This document shows positions 46,060 through 61,328 of a stretch of DNA of 64,000 nucleotides, piece by piece (position 1 is the stretch's first letter; each line of letters opens with the position of its first letter). The stretch is from Chalciporus piperatus. Lineage: Eukaryota > Basidiomycota > Agaricomycetes > Boletales > Boletaceae. The DNA lies in NCBI GenBank assembly GCA_038093975.1, contig JBBPTG010000020.1:186001-250000 (forward strand), written 5' to 3'. A program made the position numbers and the translations under genes. The notes beneath the pieces are model-generated. The model searched no databases. It saw only the letters and a list, made by a program, of their open reading frames with translations, and had not been told where the DNA came from.

Positions 46060-49000
46060 TTATTCTAACAAAAGGTCATGTAGTCCCACAGTGTCTCTCA
46101 ATCTGCGGGACATGATCTCTATGTACCCTTGGTATGACTGCCACTCGCGACCGATGGTCTCGGCGGTCTGCCGTCGCCATGAGATGCTGTCACCCATCAA
46201 ACGTTGAATCACTCACCAAATCGAGGTTCGATATCCTGGTCAGAGACCCCGCTAGCCGCTTGCCCGCCTCTCCCTTGAACGTGTTCACATCAAGCGTGGG
46301 CAACAAACGCATCGACGTTCTCAAATTCGCGGGCGTAGGCATGACAGGATACGATGGGTCGGTCTCCGCGTAACTTGCCAAATGTCTCCAGAGCAACAAG
46401 AGGAGCATCTCGGACGTGCCTAGTCACGCGAGTAAAAACGATCAGTCTACATCATCACGCGATGAAGGACGATGACTTACCAAGAACGGTCTTCACTTCG
46501 TCTTGGAACTCGTTCTTGAGTCGTTGATATTCTTGATGGATCAACGATCGCTTTTGGTTGATGTCGAGGTCTTGCAAGAACGCAGGGTCTGAGATGCTGA
46601 CGATCTGCGGTGAACAAGTGTTCAGAATCGCGCGCAAATTGTAGGTGCACGAGACACGCACCTCTTGGATATTGTCAACCCGAATGTGATCTCGCGAGGA
46701 CAGCTCCGCCGAAATATCCGCAATCTGTTTCAGCGTCGCGGCGAGATCATCGCACAGCCCATTGAGCGCCTCGATAGCATCGCCCACAGTCGGGATCGTC
46801 GCTAGAGTCACAAAAGAACTCGGGGGTCAGCAACGGCCCTTTGTTCCCGCGCACCATCAAACGCTCACCTATCACGCGTGGCGGACGTTCGTCGTGTCTC
46901 GGCACCGACAACACAGGAGAAAGCACCAGCGTGATCTCTGGCTCCGTAAAATCGCTCGCGGCACCCAGATACTCGATCACGGCTTTGCGTAGGAGCAACT
47001 CTTGTCGTCGAACTTGCACGTCAAACTTGGTCTCTGACTGATGTCCAGGAGCAAACACGCTAGCGAGCGCGATCTCGCTCTCGGTCTGAGGCCGAACAGA
47101 TTGACTCCATCGACCATCCCCGAGACACCGAGCTGCAAGCCCGAGAATCGCGCCGTGTATCCCACCAAAGCCGGTATTCATCGACATCTTGGGCGGGAAA
47201 AAAAAAGTCAGTGTCCTGGAGGGGTATGGGACAGCGTGAACGGTATTACCAGCTCAGACTTGGGAACGAGAGGAAGAAGACTTCCACTGAGAGAGACGAG
47301 CAGATGGATCTCTTCGATATACCCCAGCGCGACCTCCTCGCTATCATTCTTGAGCATGATGATGATCGTGTCTCTATGGTTCGACAAAAACTCTAGAGCC
47401 TACACGAGGAACGTACTTGTCAGCACCTCCATCCGAGAAGTATATACTTCACTCTATCCACGAACCTGGTGGTTTGCGGTCGTATGCTTCGCGCCCAACG
47501 AAGCAAGCACGGCCACGACCAATTGCAACGCTGGCATGAACAATTGATGATACCGCTGGATCGCAGATGGCAAGAACGAATCTTGATCTAGTGAGATTTC
47601 AGCACTCGGCAGGACAATCACAACGTGGACGCGACGTTACCCATGAACGACTGATCCTCCTCGGGTCTCGTGTCCAAAAACTCGCGTTGGGACAGGATGG
47701 GCAGAATCTGCGACTCGAGCAATCGCTCCGCACCCGGTCTCGTCTGTGCCATCCGCGCGAACAACGACATCTTCGCCTCATACACATACAAAGGGTTCAA
47801 GTCATCTATCACCCGAGAAAACCCTCGATTCAGTTCCACGAACCAACACGGAGAGAGGAAGCAAAAAAAAAACGCACCAGGATCAGGTTTCAACACATGC
47901 TGCAAGTGCACCTCCGCCTCCTTCAACCCCCTCACGAAATTTGACAACACCCCATACCGTACGAGCGTCGACAACAATGCGCGTGACTTGTCAGCTCTGC
48001 AGAGATGCGCGAGCGAGTCGAGGAGCATGAACGCGACCGTCTTCCACACCTCCGACCCATCGATCGCGTCCCGTGCAATCGTGCTCACCAATCGATCCTG
48101 AACGTTCTTCATCACGGATAACGTGCCTGCCTCGAGTGCGGATGCACGTCCACCCGGCGTCGGCGTCGAACGCGCAGACCCCCCGTGACTGTCGGCAAGG
48201 GAGAGCTCATCCCGAGAGCTGAGCGCCGATATCGAAAGTGCCATAGAACGCCTGCCAAAAGTCTCCACGGCGCCTTCCACCTCTTGACTCCCATCGTCCG
48301 CAGAAACCAGATGCAAATAGTTGATGAGGCACGCGTACAGGTTCCCGCGAACCAGCTCCGAGCGATTATTGTCCAATATACACTCCAGCAAACTTCGAAG
48401 GAGCGCATACAACCGTTCCGTGGGCAACGACCCTGCTTCGACGTCTCCCCCAGCAGATTGGAGCATCACCTGGTGTCTTCTATCCTCCCTCAACTTCGTG
48501 ATCGTGGACAGAATCGCCTCGGAGAGCAAGATCGCGGTCGACTCTTGAACGTCGGAATGCACGATCCCGGGGAGGACGTGTAAGAGGTCGAACAACATGT
48601 TTTCCCTTCGGTCGTGTGGGAGTCGGTTGAAACATTTGGTGAGTGTCATGTCGAGTAGACGGCGCCACGCCTCGTAGCCTGTCGCGACCGCGTAAGACAC
48701 CTCCCTCCTATGGTTCTCAATCGCACAGCTCTCCAGGATATACGCCGTCTCTGCGTTGAGTTTCTCCGCCTGGGCCGTCGTCGAGATCCGTCCCTGGTTA
48801 TGCAAGGTCCGACACGCAGCTGTCAAAAGCGACAACAATGCCGTGCGATCCACCACTTCGCACCCTGTCGCATCCACACGGACACACCCATGCAAATTGA
48901 GCGACGCCAAGAACTCCAGATCAATGGACGTCGTCGAAAGCGAGTCCGACCAGTCGAAACTCAACGACTGCACGAACTCGATGATCCGTAGATGCGACTG

Positions 49001-52000
49001 GCCCATCTCCCTGAACGGCTGAAGCGTCATCCCAAAGGCTTCCTCCCAATCATACTCGCCACTGTCTTGAATGTTATCCGTGCCGAAAAGGATTTGTAGC
49101 ATCTCGAGAACGCCCTTGTGGTGTCCCTTGTTCGTCAGCACATGGAGGTCCAACGCGGCAAGGTCGAGGATCCGAGACCGAAGACCTAGGAACGCGCGTA
49201 ACGTCGACACGCTCGTCAACACGCGCGACCCGTCATGATACATCACCTCGATGAACGGCTCCTGTGCTACCTCTGGGACTTTCCAAGGAATCACCGCCAA
49301 ATGACGCGCGAAGAAATCTTCCCTCGTGCGTAGGTACCGCATCGTCGCTTCTGACGTACGCGGGTGGACGCAGAGTTGATGAATGATTCGATAACACCGC
49401 TCGCTGAGAGCAGGTAAGATGTTGAACAATGGCTCCGCTTGAACCGCCGTCTTCTTCTGCCTCTCTTTCTCTTTACCCTTGGCCCTCATCCTCGGAACTC
49501 CCGTGTTAACGAGATCGAGAATGATGTGTGCACACGTGCGGCGAGCACCCATTGCATGAGGATCTTGAATCTGGTGCTCGCTTTCTGGACCACCAAAGAG
49601 CAAGAAATGCCCAATGTTTGGGTACGAAGTCCCAGGTTCCGTGTTGCGAATGAGGAGATCGAGAATAGCAAGTCGAATGGCTTGGTCGAGTGGGTCTTGC
49701 GTCTCCCTGTCTGCAGCACCTGCGCCTGTAATATGCTCCGCAGTGGTTTCCGCTTCTTCGACGTCATCCAGGGACTCGACATCCAGCAATTGTCTGAACC
49801 CACTGAGAATGCGTTCAGAGTCGGGACTGCGCTCGATAAGCGTGACGACGCTCGTGATGGACGACGACGCAGATAGTTGGGAGATGATATTGACAGCGAG
49901 CAGGACGAGTTCCGGGTAAGCTGGGTAAACGACGTATGCTGCGATAGCAGGGATGTATCTCGTCCCATACGTCAGCGCCTGATCGAAGCGAGTGTAGAAC
50001 GACCGCGAGTGAGTGCTCCCTACAAACGGCGCGCTATCGAACTCGGAAAGAATGGGCACGAGGACGTCGAGGAAGATATCCTGGATCTCCAGCACGCGCT
50101 GAATGATCCGGAGTACGCGGACGATCGTAAGCAGGAAATAGGGTTCTTCAGACGGAAGCTCCCGCTCAAAACCTTCGATACCGTCGACGATGTAAGAAAG
50201 AATGGCGGCTTGAAGCGGAGAGTTGGTGAGTAGACGAGTGAGCACCTCGAAGCCGGGATGAATGAGCAAGGGGATGACCGTCTCTCTCTTCAGGGTGCCA
50301 TCCTCGCCACCTCTGATTAGGTTCTCGATTTCCCAACCTGCCAGAGCCCGCTCGACGAACTTGAGACAAAGATCGTTCATCCGCCACCTTTCTGTGTGTC
50401 TTGCGTATTCTCGTCGAGGCAACCCCGCAAACACATTATCCACCACGAAGCTGACGTACGGACCGACGCCAGGGAGACGATATGGCTGACCCAGCGACTC
50501 TGGAATCGTATTAAGCGGCTCCGCATCCGCCAAAAGACTCCTTGGAGAAAGCCTCTTTGGGGTGTGCAACAACGTAGCAAGCAGGTTAAGGAAAGGAATC
50601 GTCGCAGGATAGAGCTTGTACACCGCTTCCACTTCGTCCAACTCCACTTCGACGCCCTTGACAGGTGGTAACACAACGCCTGCGCCGACCGACCGTCCGG
50701 ATACGGCCGCGCGTACGTTGATCACCTCCAGCCTCTCCATGAGCGTCCACACGCTCTTGCAAATATCAACCCCAACAGCTCCCGCCCCAGGTTCACAAAA
50801 CGCAGCGAGCGTGTCGAATATTGCGCCTTTCAGCTCGAGCGGAACACCAAGGGGGACGAGGGACACGAGGGTAGGAATAGCGCGAAATTGCGTGTTGGAG
50901 GAGATGGCTAGGCGTACAGCGATGGAACTTGTCACGACGGTGGAGAGGAGGTGGAGGAAAGATTGGGCAAGGAGGACGTCCTTTGGTCCGATGGCGATGT
51001 GTTGAGGGGGTTGTTGAGAGGGCGGTTGTGGTTGAGAGACACCGAGAGAACCGAAGCCGCCAAATGAGGCTGTGAGTGATTGCTGAGGAGGCTGGCTCGC
51101 GCGGGAACTGGGAGCAGGCGTAGCCCATGACTCGAGAAGGGCAAACATCATGGACCATGATATCGAGGGGCCGGCGTTGTAGGAAGATGAGGAAGTGGGT
51201 AGGCTGCTTCCCGGAACAACCTCCCCACCACCGCGAGCGAGGAAATTGTATGCCAGTTCGCTGCATTGCTGACCCTTTGCCAGACCTGCAAGCATATCGT
51301 ACAGCGCCATCGTCATGTTGACATCGCGAACTTGAGTAGACCACACTGCCCATTGCAAGAACTGCGGTAGTTTCCCCGTGGACATCTCTGTGATTTCCAT
51401 GTATGATAGGCGACCCTGCTCGCCGAGTGGTGTGGCACCCCAGAATTGAAGCGCACGTTCAGGCGGGAGGGACGTATAGAGGATGCCGATCAGCGAGTAC
51501 AGCATGGCAACATCGTTCCGCGGTGCAGCTTGCCCCTCAGCCTCACCGCTGACAGTCGCAGTAGACCTGAACATCCTCGACCTATCCGTCCGAACGCTCG
51601 CAAGTACGTCCTCTTGCCTCTGCTTGATCTTCCTCAACTCCGAGCTGGCATACGCGATCAGCGACCTGACGAGTACATCGCACATATTGAGCACCGCAAG
51701 CTTGAATTCGTCGGAAAGTGGTTCTTTGAGCTGTTGTTCTTGTTGTTCTGGAACCAGTTGGACGAACTGGGCAAACGAACTTATAGGCGAGCTGTACGTG
51801 CGTCTCTGGAGTTGGATCAGGGAAGCGGCGAGATACTTGAACGCGTCGCCCTGAACGGCATTCCATATCTGAGATTCGAGCTCTTCGGTCTTGAAACCCT
51901 CTTGGTTTTCCAAAGTGGGGTCGCGATGTCTCGTTTCAGTCATGAAGAGTGTCCACTTGAGCATGATCGTCGCCTTCAAGCCAGGTTCCTTCCAATTTGC

Positions 52001-53035
52001 AGCGGGAGCGAGCTGACGCTTCATATATGCGATCGTACCCTTGTCGGTTGCGAGGTTTTTGCGGACTTTCCCTGCAAATGATTGAGGGTCTGCGGGATCA
52101 AAGGCGGCGAGGGTGGCGGCGAGCATGTAAAACGTCACGGGATCGTTTGGATTGGCTGCGAGCCAATCTATTGATTTTTGAACCTCGGTCGGTGAGAAGT
52201 ACCCTAGACGGGCGATTTGGTAGTACACGATGGATAAATAGCGTCGTTCATACTTGAGTGAGTCGTAGCGGGCGGTGAGGATGTCGTGTCCGAGCAAGGG
52301 TTGTGAACCTAAAGAAGCGTGTGAGCAGGACGGCTACCTGTATTATGGAGGAAGCTGTTATGCACCTGGACCAGAAGGTGGGACGGTGTTACTTTGTGCG
52401 TTCTGTCTCGATATTTGGGCTTGCATGATAGTTGCGCCGAGTGCCTCTATGTCGCTGAAGATACGCGAGGCAAGGGAGACGTCTCTTCCAGCGACCTTTG
52501 TTGCAGGGACCAGCTCCTGTCTGACGAACGCCTCGAGACGGAGATATAGTCTTGGGGCATCTGGTAGCTGTGCCAGTTCGACGGCCTCGAACAAATACCG
52601 CAAACAGTCGACGAGGTGGCGTCGTCTTTGATGAAACTCGAGTATAGTTGCCTCGATAGAGTTGACTGGACCGATATTTGGGCTGTCTGACATGACGGAG
52701 TGAAGTATGCTCGCGATGTACTTTTCTGAGCACCTGAGGTGGTTCGCGATGAATATGACTTGTTGCGCAAAGTCTGCATTGACAGCGAGAGACCGTCCAT
52801 TGATGGTGATCTTTCCTGCACGCGCTCGTGAGTGCAACTGAGAGACGGTGAGAGAGAAGAGCGACTGACCCGACTGTAGTTCGCGCTGTTCTTGTTGTGA
52901 TGACTGCCCTACGTCGAACAAGTCTCTGAGACGAGTTTTGTTGATGATGAGGTCGTCGAATAGCTCCTGCTCGCCATGGCCGTGAGCTGCGAGTGTCGCT
53001 GCCAACACTGACCTGAGCGCGGTGACCGACTCCAT
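46060..53035 (-). CDS. nup192: Nucleoporin NUP192/NUP205
   Basis: Large alpha-solenoid scaffold of the inner ring of the nuclear pore. The first exon (53035-52366) begins MESVTALRSVLAATLAA and contains DLIINKTRLRDLFDVG. Exon 2 starts at 52308 with SQPLLGHDILTARYDSLKYE, then RYLSIVYYQIARLGYFSP, followed by more than 1400 residues of helical repeats. A 3n intron near 47.8 kb (donor GTGCGT, poly-T inside) reads through without a stop but interrupts KPDPDDLNPLYVYEAKMSL. The C-terminal exons from 47.6 to 46.1 kb continue the repeats through SEMLLLLLWRHLASYAE to EIMSRRLRDTVGLHDLL. Total about 1,900-2,000 residues, the usual size. The gene is divergent from NAA30. Confidence 0.9.
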
Positions 53036-53217
53036 CGTCGACTGTCGTTGAGTACGACCACCCGAGTGGCCACTCTCGCGTCGAAGAGCCGTGTGAATGT
53101 TCTTCCATAAACAGATACCGTGGTCGCGTCGCGTTGTCCTCCTCGACTCAGTCCCAGGCTCGTCGACAATTCCCCTACACCCACCAGCGACGTTGACCCG
53201 TATAATATCGTTCTACA
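53036..53217. promoter_or_regulatory. Bidirectional promoter, NUP192/NAA30
   Basis: Only 182 bp separate the two start codons of these housekeeping genes, so they must share promoter DNA. No TATA box is evident. Confidence 0.5.
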
Positions 53218-54005
53218 ATGTCCGAGATAGTGTACAGACAGTATATAGGCGAATCAGATTTACCTCACATCATGTCCTTGGTACAGAGTGAACTCAGCGA
53301 ACCCTATGTCATATACACCTATCGATATTTCCTCCACCAATGGTCCGTTATTTCCCCCTCCTCTCTATCCATCCATTTCACTCACAATGTCCATATTACA
53401 GGCCACAGCTCGCTTTCCTGGTGCGTTTCGCGTCCATTTGAGGCGTCGTACGACTCATATCTCGTCCTACAGGCCATACCGGCTGGCTCGTCGGTTCCAG
53501 TAGGTGTCATCGTGTGCAAGCAGAGTATGCACAAGCACATCTCCAACAGAGGGTATATCGCCATGCTCAGCGTTAACAAAAACTGGCGAAAACGCGGCGT
53601 CGGTGAGTATCTCCCTCCATCGACCCTATTCGCTTCCCCCTTACCCTCGACCCACGTGTCACAGCCAGCACACTCGTCCGTCGCTCGATCGACGTCATGA
53701 AGCGAAACGGCGTTAACGAGGTACGTCCCTAATTTCCCCCCACACGACCCCCCTCCATCGACCTCATCCTCGATCAGGTCGCCCTCGAAACAGAATTCGA
53801 TAACATCCCCGCTCTCTCACTCTACGAATCTCTCGGTTTCATACGAGAGAAACGTCTATACCGATTCTATCTCAACGGGAAAGATGCTTTCCGTCTCGTC
53901 CTCTCCATCCCTCCCGACCCAGACCAGACCTCCCCTTATTCCCGCCGCTTACCCATCAGAGGTCTACTCCCCTCTTATCCCATCGACGATGACGACGACG
54001 ATTGA
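53218..54005 (+). CDS. naa30: N-alpha-acetyltransferase catalytic subunit of NatC (Naa30/Mak3)
   Basis: Acetylates the N-terminus of nascent proteins starting with Met plus a hydrophobic residue. From ATG 53218 the protein reads [19 protein letters not shown], then [17 protein letters not shown]. Short introns lead to [26 protein letters not shown] with [20 protein letters not shown] (the acetyl-CoA-binding RxxGxA turn, here RKRGVA), then [34 protein letters not shown], and [20 protein letters not shown]. It ends with an Asp-rich tail. This is one of the best-conserved GNAT proteins and the match is nearly gap-free. Confidence 0.93.
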
Positions 54006-54703
54006 TTGAATTGTTCGTCCCTTGCGGTCTGGATCTTACCACTTATGCACACGCCATAACACGCCTCTCCCACGATTGCCATACGCGTTATACAATACCA
54101 CGTCGTCCGGAATGTTACATATAGGTTTTATAATTTTTTGCTTCCCTCTCGGCCTCGGAACGTAATCCCACATTCTTCCCTTCTCACGATCTCTCCATTT
54201 CCCCTCTTTTTGTTCTTTCTAGACACACTCGGGCGCTATGCACCTCTGGTCGCGGCATCCTACTTGGTATTCTTTTTGGTTTCTTGGTTTCTTGTTCCTG
54301 CACCGCTCTCCTCACCTAGTTGTACATTATATTTCGGTACAGGTACTCTCCAAGTGTAGTATTGTGTGCAAGCTGTTCAAAATGGATTGTTTTCGAGTTA
54401 CATCAATGAGTGCTCTCGATACGCGTCTCCATTAACGGCTCGTATCACACATGGCAATAGTCTCGAACCAGACGTTCTAGGAACCGGGAAGCTTCTGGGA
54501 ATCGACCAAAACGGCTGGATCGAGACTAACATAGCAAGGGAACAAGACTCAATCAAATCACTCAAAACTCAATCACCCTCTCAAAATGACCCAAAACTAT
54601 GCTTCCTCTAATTTATATATTCGTACCCGCTACACTTCTGGATTGTCTGGGAGTGAGCAAGGAAATAATAACAAAGAACAGTCGATTATCAACGCTATGC
54701 CCT
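54006..54703. other. Intergenic between convergent genes
   Basis: About 700 bp of 3' flank of NAA30 and BiP, pyrimidine-rich at 54.13-54.33 kb. No gene was recognised. Confidence 0.4.
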
Positions 54704-57174
<2,471 letters not shown>

Positions 57175-57280
57175 GCGGCGTGACTTTGCGCGCGATGGAC
57201 AGCGTGGACTGGTCATCGCTGTGGACGACGTTGAGGATGAGGGGAAGAAGTTGTAGAGAAAGAAGGAAACGGACCCGGAC

Positions 57281-57335
57281 TTTATATTACTCGCTCAATG
57301 CCACGTACTTGCAGAAAATCGACAAGGACACGTCA
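57281..57335 (-). promoter_or_regulatory. BiP promoter: TATA-like and UPRE-like sites
   Basis: On the minus strand a TATA-like AATATAAA lies at about 57,289-57,282. TACGTGG lies at 57,307-57,301 and TGACGTGTCC at 57,335-57,326, 130-160 bp before the ATG. The last resembles the metazoan unfolded-protein-response element core TGACGTG. Function is inferred only from position and resemblance. Confidence 0.35.
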
Positions 57336-58093
57336 ACACTTGCAACTTTCCACGGTCACATGACAGTGGCTGTGCTAGCACTAACTGTGTGTCAGACAAG
57401 TGTCAGAACAACAAAGTTGCTTGGATTGCCGGACGATGCGACTCAACAGTGTTGCAGCGGTACTGCATTGCCGGAGCTCGACGCCCACGACGACGTGGAC
57501 AACCGCAATGGATCAACGTTGCTGTGGTATTAGAACACGTTGATGCCACGACTTTTTATGATATACGAGGTGGATTAGCCATCATTCCCATCGCAAAGCA
57601 AGTGAAATGCCCCGGCACAATGTATGTGAATTCCCCTATTGCTCCCTATCTCCGCTGCAAGTGTTTCTACATTTAAACTTCAGTCTGAAGTCTTACCTCG
57701 TGTGACCAGAGTAATTTTATCACCATCACTGTCATCATCCATGTGAGCTCAGAGTTGCCAAGTTGCTAGAAATCGAAATCACTTTGAGCTGTGATCTCGC
57801 TACGTAAGTACTAGTCGAGTCCAAGGTCGAGTCTCGTCCCTTTGCGTTCAGTCGGTTTTGAGCTGAATACGTCCGTTAATACCCGGCAAAGAGCCAATTC
57901 TGGTTGGTCCAGGTTCGACATGATTGCAATGCTGCCAGTTACATCATGAAAGAGCCTCGGCCTCGTTCAGTGACTCTTGGGGTTGCACCCACCAAAAAAC
58001 CAACCAAGTATACCAACTTGCGAAGTTGAACGAACAGATGAAATGTAACGGTTGCCAGTGACAGGGACACAGACTGACCGGGGCTAGAAAGAC
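57336..58093. other. Intergenic
   Basis: Space between the divergent BiP and permease genes. Open frames here show no family resemblance. Confidence 0.4.
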
Positions 58094-58288
58094 TTATCGT
58101 GCATGCCTGACCTTATCAAGCCAAGCCGGATATGCTCGCTTCTTCCCACCGCGTGGGCGTCATGGGAAGTCATGATGGCCCGATAGTATAAAAGCCATGC
58201 TTCTACCGGATGGACTTCGTTTCGAGCTCTTGCCCCCCGCCTTCCCGCTTCTAATCGTCCGGGTTGTACGGATACACCAACCACGAAA
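58094..58288 (+). promoter_or_regulatory. Permease promoter, copy 1 (conserved block)
   Basis: This block is alignable by eye to 62146-62320, upstream of the paralog. Shared elements in the same order are TTATCGTGCATGC, GGGCGTCATGGGAAGT (58155-58170), TATAAAA (58187-58193), and CCCGCTTCTAATCGTCCGGG close to the ATG. Confidence 0.75.
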
Positions 58289-60925
58289 ATGGCGACCAGG
58301 CAAGCAACTGAAAGGGCTGACGAGGCACTCCTCGCAGAGCTTGGGTACAAGCAGGAATTCAAAAGAGCCTTCACTCCATTAGAAGTGCGTAGATAACCCC
58401 GTTACCAAGCCAGACGTCGACTGACAACCTTCATAGGTATTCGGTATAGCCTTCAGCGTCGTTGGTCTGCTTCCATCGATCGCGTGAGTTCAATCCGACT
58501 TCCACACAGCAGAGGGCTGACTACCTTATCGACCTCCAGCGCGGTCCTCACTTACTCCATTCCGAATGGTGGTCCTTCTGCAATGGTCTGGGGAGTACGT
58601 GCGGTCCTGTTACTTGTCCAGATACGGTCACCGGCTATTTCCCCCCAATCTTCGGTGTCCTGATAAGCGGAAGTTCCGCTATTTGTTCTTTGCTGTTTCC
58701 TCGATCCCCTTTCGTCAAGCACTGTGCTGATATATTTGTTTAATCCAGTGGGCGGTTGCGAGTTTTTTCATCCTCTGTGTCGGGTTGTCTATGGCGGAGC
58801 TTGCTTCCGCAGCACCTACTTCCGGCGGAGTGAGTCAGGCCTCCGCACTTGTCGCAATCCGGGGAGGCCACTAACAAGGTCATAGCTTTACTTCTGGACT
58901 TACTCCCTTTCATCTCCTCGTTGGCGAAATCTGCTCTGTTGGATCGTCGGATGTATGCTCAACTCGTTGCCATGACCCTCACGCTACTTACACACCATCC
59001 TATCAGATGCAAATACGATTGGTTCTATATCAGCCGTCGGTGAGTAATTATCTTCTTTCCTCCCTTTTTTTTCATGTGAGATCAACTGACGCTACAATAT
59101 TTATTCTGATTTGGCACCCCTGATCAGCGTCCATTGACTGGGGGTGTGCTGTCCAAATTGCTGCAGCTGCTAGTATTGCCAACCAGAACTTTGTTGCCAC
59201 AGCAGCTCAAACTTTGTGCGTCCCAATTTGCCTTCCTCTGTTATCTCTGTTATCTACGTCTCGGTGCTCCTTTCGCTGACATCCATACAGCGGGATCTAT
59301 GTTGCCGTCCTCTTCTCCCATGGTGTAGTATGCTCTCTTGGCACTGCCGTTCTCGCAAGACTGCAGAACGTCTCCATCATCCTTAATCTGCTGTGAGTAT
59401 TGTCATCTCGTCCCTACTTTGGTTACAATCGGCACTCTGCTGCGTCTCGCTGATATGGTGATTGTGGATCTTACATGGAGCAGCTACTTTCTCGTGTCCG
59501 AACACTAACTCCGTGTTGTCCACAGCCTCTGCTTTGCCGTCATTGTCGCTCTCCCGGCTGCGACCCCAAAAGAATCTATGAATAGCGCCAGTTTTGCGCT
59601 CGGGAATTTTACTGATTGTTCGTTTTTGATTTTTGTTCCTCGTCTATGTCTCAACTCCCTCTCTAGTCAATGGCTGGTCAAGTGGCTATGCCTTCATCCT
59701 CTCCTTCCTTGCGCCTCTCTGGACGATCTGTATGTCATCCCCTTCCACACTGGTTTCTCCTGAGGTAGATCATTAACCACAGCCATCCAATCGACTAGGT
59801 TCGTTTGATTCGAGCGTACATATTAGTGAAGAAGCTGCAAATGCGGCTACTGCTGTACCTTGGGCGATCGTAAGGCTAATCCTTGTACCGCGGGATGTTG
59901 ACTGACGTGTGTGACAGGTAGGAGCAATCGCCATTTCCGGCGTCCTAGGTTGGGGTGCGCACCCTCATATGACTCACTGTCCTAGGTTTATGACTTTTGT
60001 ATGATCCCTCTAGCTATCAACATTTCGCTTGCGTTTTGTATGGGAAGCGACCTGCAGAGCCTCGTCAATAGCCCTCAGCCCATGTCCTTGATCTTCCTGA
60101 ACAGCTTCGGACAAAAGGGCACACTTGCCGTTTGGTCCTTCGTTGTCCTTGGACAGTAAGTTGTCGATCGATCAGTAGATTCACATTCTTACGTTGTCAT
60201 CCATTACTAGATATATGATGGGGTCCAGCATGGTAAGTACTTACTTTGCAATTCGGAAGTGTATGGGCCAACACTTTCCTTAGGTTCTTGCTGCCTCTCG
60301 TCAATCTTTTGCGTTCTCCCGCGATGGTGCCCTCCCATTCTCGAGTATTCTGTACCGCATGAACAGCTTTACTGGCACGCCTGTGAACACTGTGTGGTCG
60401 GTCGTTGGCATTGCTCTTCTGCTCGACCTTCTAGCTCTCGCTGGCCCCGCAGCTATCAATGCCGTGTTCGCAATCTCGGTCACTGGGCTCTACGTGGCAT
60501 ATTCCATCCCCATCGCAGTGAGGTTTATCTTCAAGAATGACTTCAAACCTGGGCCATTCAATCTTGGAGTCTTCGTCAGTGCCCTCCAGTGTCCATGATC
60601 GCATGAAGCAGAGAGCTGATCCTTTGTTCAGAGTCTTCCGGTCGCCATCATCGCTGTTACCTTTATGATGTTCATGGACGTCGTGTTCTTCTTCCCAACG
60701 ACGCCCCAGACGACTTCGCCCACCATGAACTACACTGTCGTCGTTCTTGGTGGTGTCCTGTTCCTCTCGATCGTCTGGTACTATTTCCCCGTATATGGTG
60801 GTGTACACTGGTTCACTGGGCCTATACCTAACGTGGGCAAGAGCGACAGTGAGGGGAGTGTGAGCAGAGAGTATCCGTCGTTGGATAAGAAGGTAGAAGT
60901 GGCTGTTTCTGAGAAGAGTGTGTAA
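58289..60925 (+). CDS. APC-superfamily amino-acid/GABA/choline-type permease, copy 1
   Basis: Twelve-helix plasma-membrane amino-acid transporter of the fungal ACT/UGA4-like group. Exon 1 (58289-58384) codes MATRQATERADEALLAELGY and then KQEFKRAFTPLE, the typical N-terminal lead into VFGIAFSVVGLLPSIA. Later exons give YSIPNGGPSAMVWG, GLSMAELASAAPTSGG, LYFWTYSLSSPRWRN, ASIDWGCAVQIAAAASI, GIYVAVLFSHGVVCSLG, ATAVPWAIVGAIAISGVLGW, then AINISLAFCMGSD, QYMMGSSMVLAASRQSFAFS and RDGALPFSSILYRMN. It ends in an acidic tail with KSV. About thirteen short introns. No frameshift was noticed. A paralog follows in the same direction 1.4 kb downstream. Confidence 0.87.
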
Positions 60926-61224
60926 CGCCACAATGGCGCGGAACTTTTTTTTTGCTATCAAACTTTTTACCAGGTCACCGGTCATCTACGGTGATTGACC
61001 TAGGCACACGGAGTACATAGATGGGCCTTAGTAAAGGCATGCATTTCGATTGGTGTTTTTTGGGTGTTTTAGATTGTAAACTCGGATGTCTGGTGAGCCC
61101 TCTGTATCAAAGGTGACGTATATGCTACCCTAGAGCAGAACGAGTGTCTTCTGCTCATTGAGAGTCCGGTTTGGGGAGACTAATGCTACCCGCAGCTGAT
61201 CACAACTTGATCGGAACTACATAC
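60926..61224. other. Intergenic, 3' flank of permease copy 1
   Basis: Contains a short A/T run and no gene. Confidence 0.4.
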
Positions 61225-61227
61225 TTA

Positions 61228-61325
61228 GGGTCTGTTCGAGATGGCCAAAAGGGCTGCTAACCGAGTGCTAACCGAGTGCGGGCAGCACTCGCTTAGCAGC
61301 CCTTTTGGCCATCTCGAACAGGCCC
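61228..61325. mobile_element. 98-bp MITE, Tourist-like (PIF/Harbinger type)
   Basis: The element is almost entirely a hairpin. Its left end GGGTCTGTTCGAGATGGCC matches the reverse complement of its right end (GGGCCTGTTCGAGATGGCC) and the pairing continues for about 42 bp with two mismatches. It is bounded by direct TTA repeats at 61225-61227 and 61326-61328. A 3-bp TTA duplication and termini beginning GGG are the signature of Tourist-like elements. Confidence 0.85.
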
Positions 61326-61328
61326 TTA

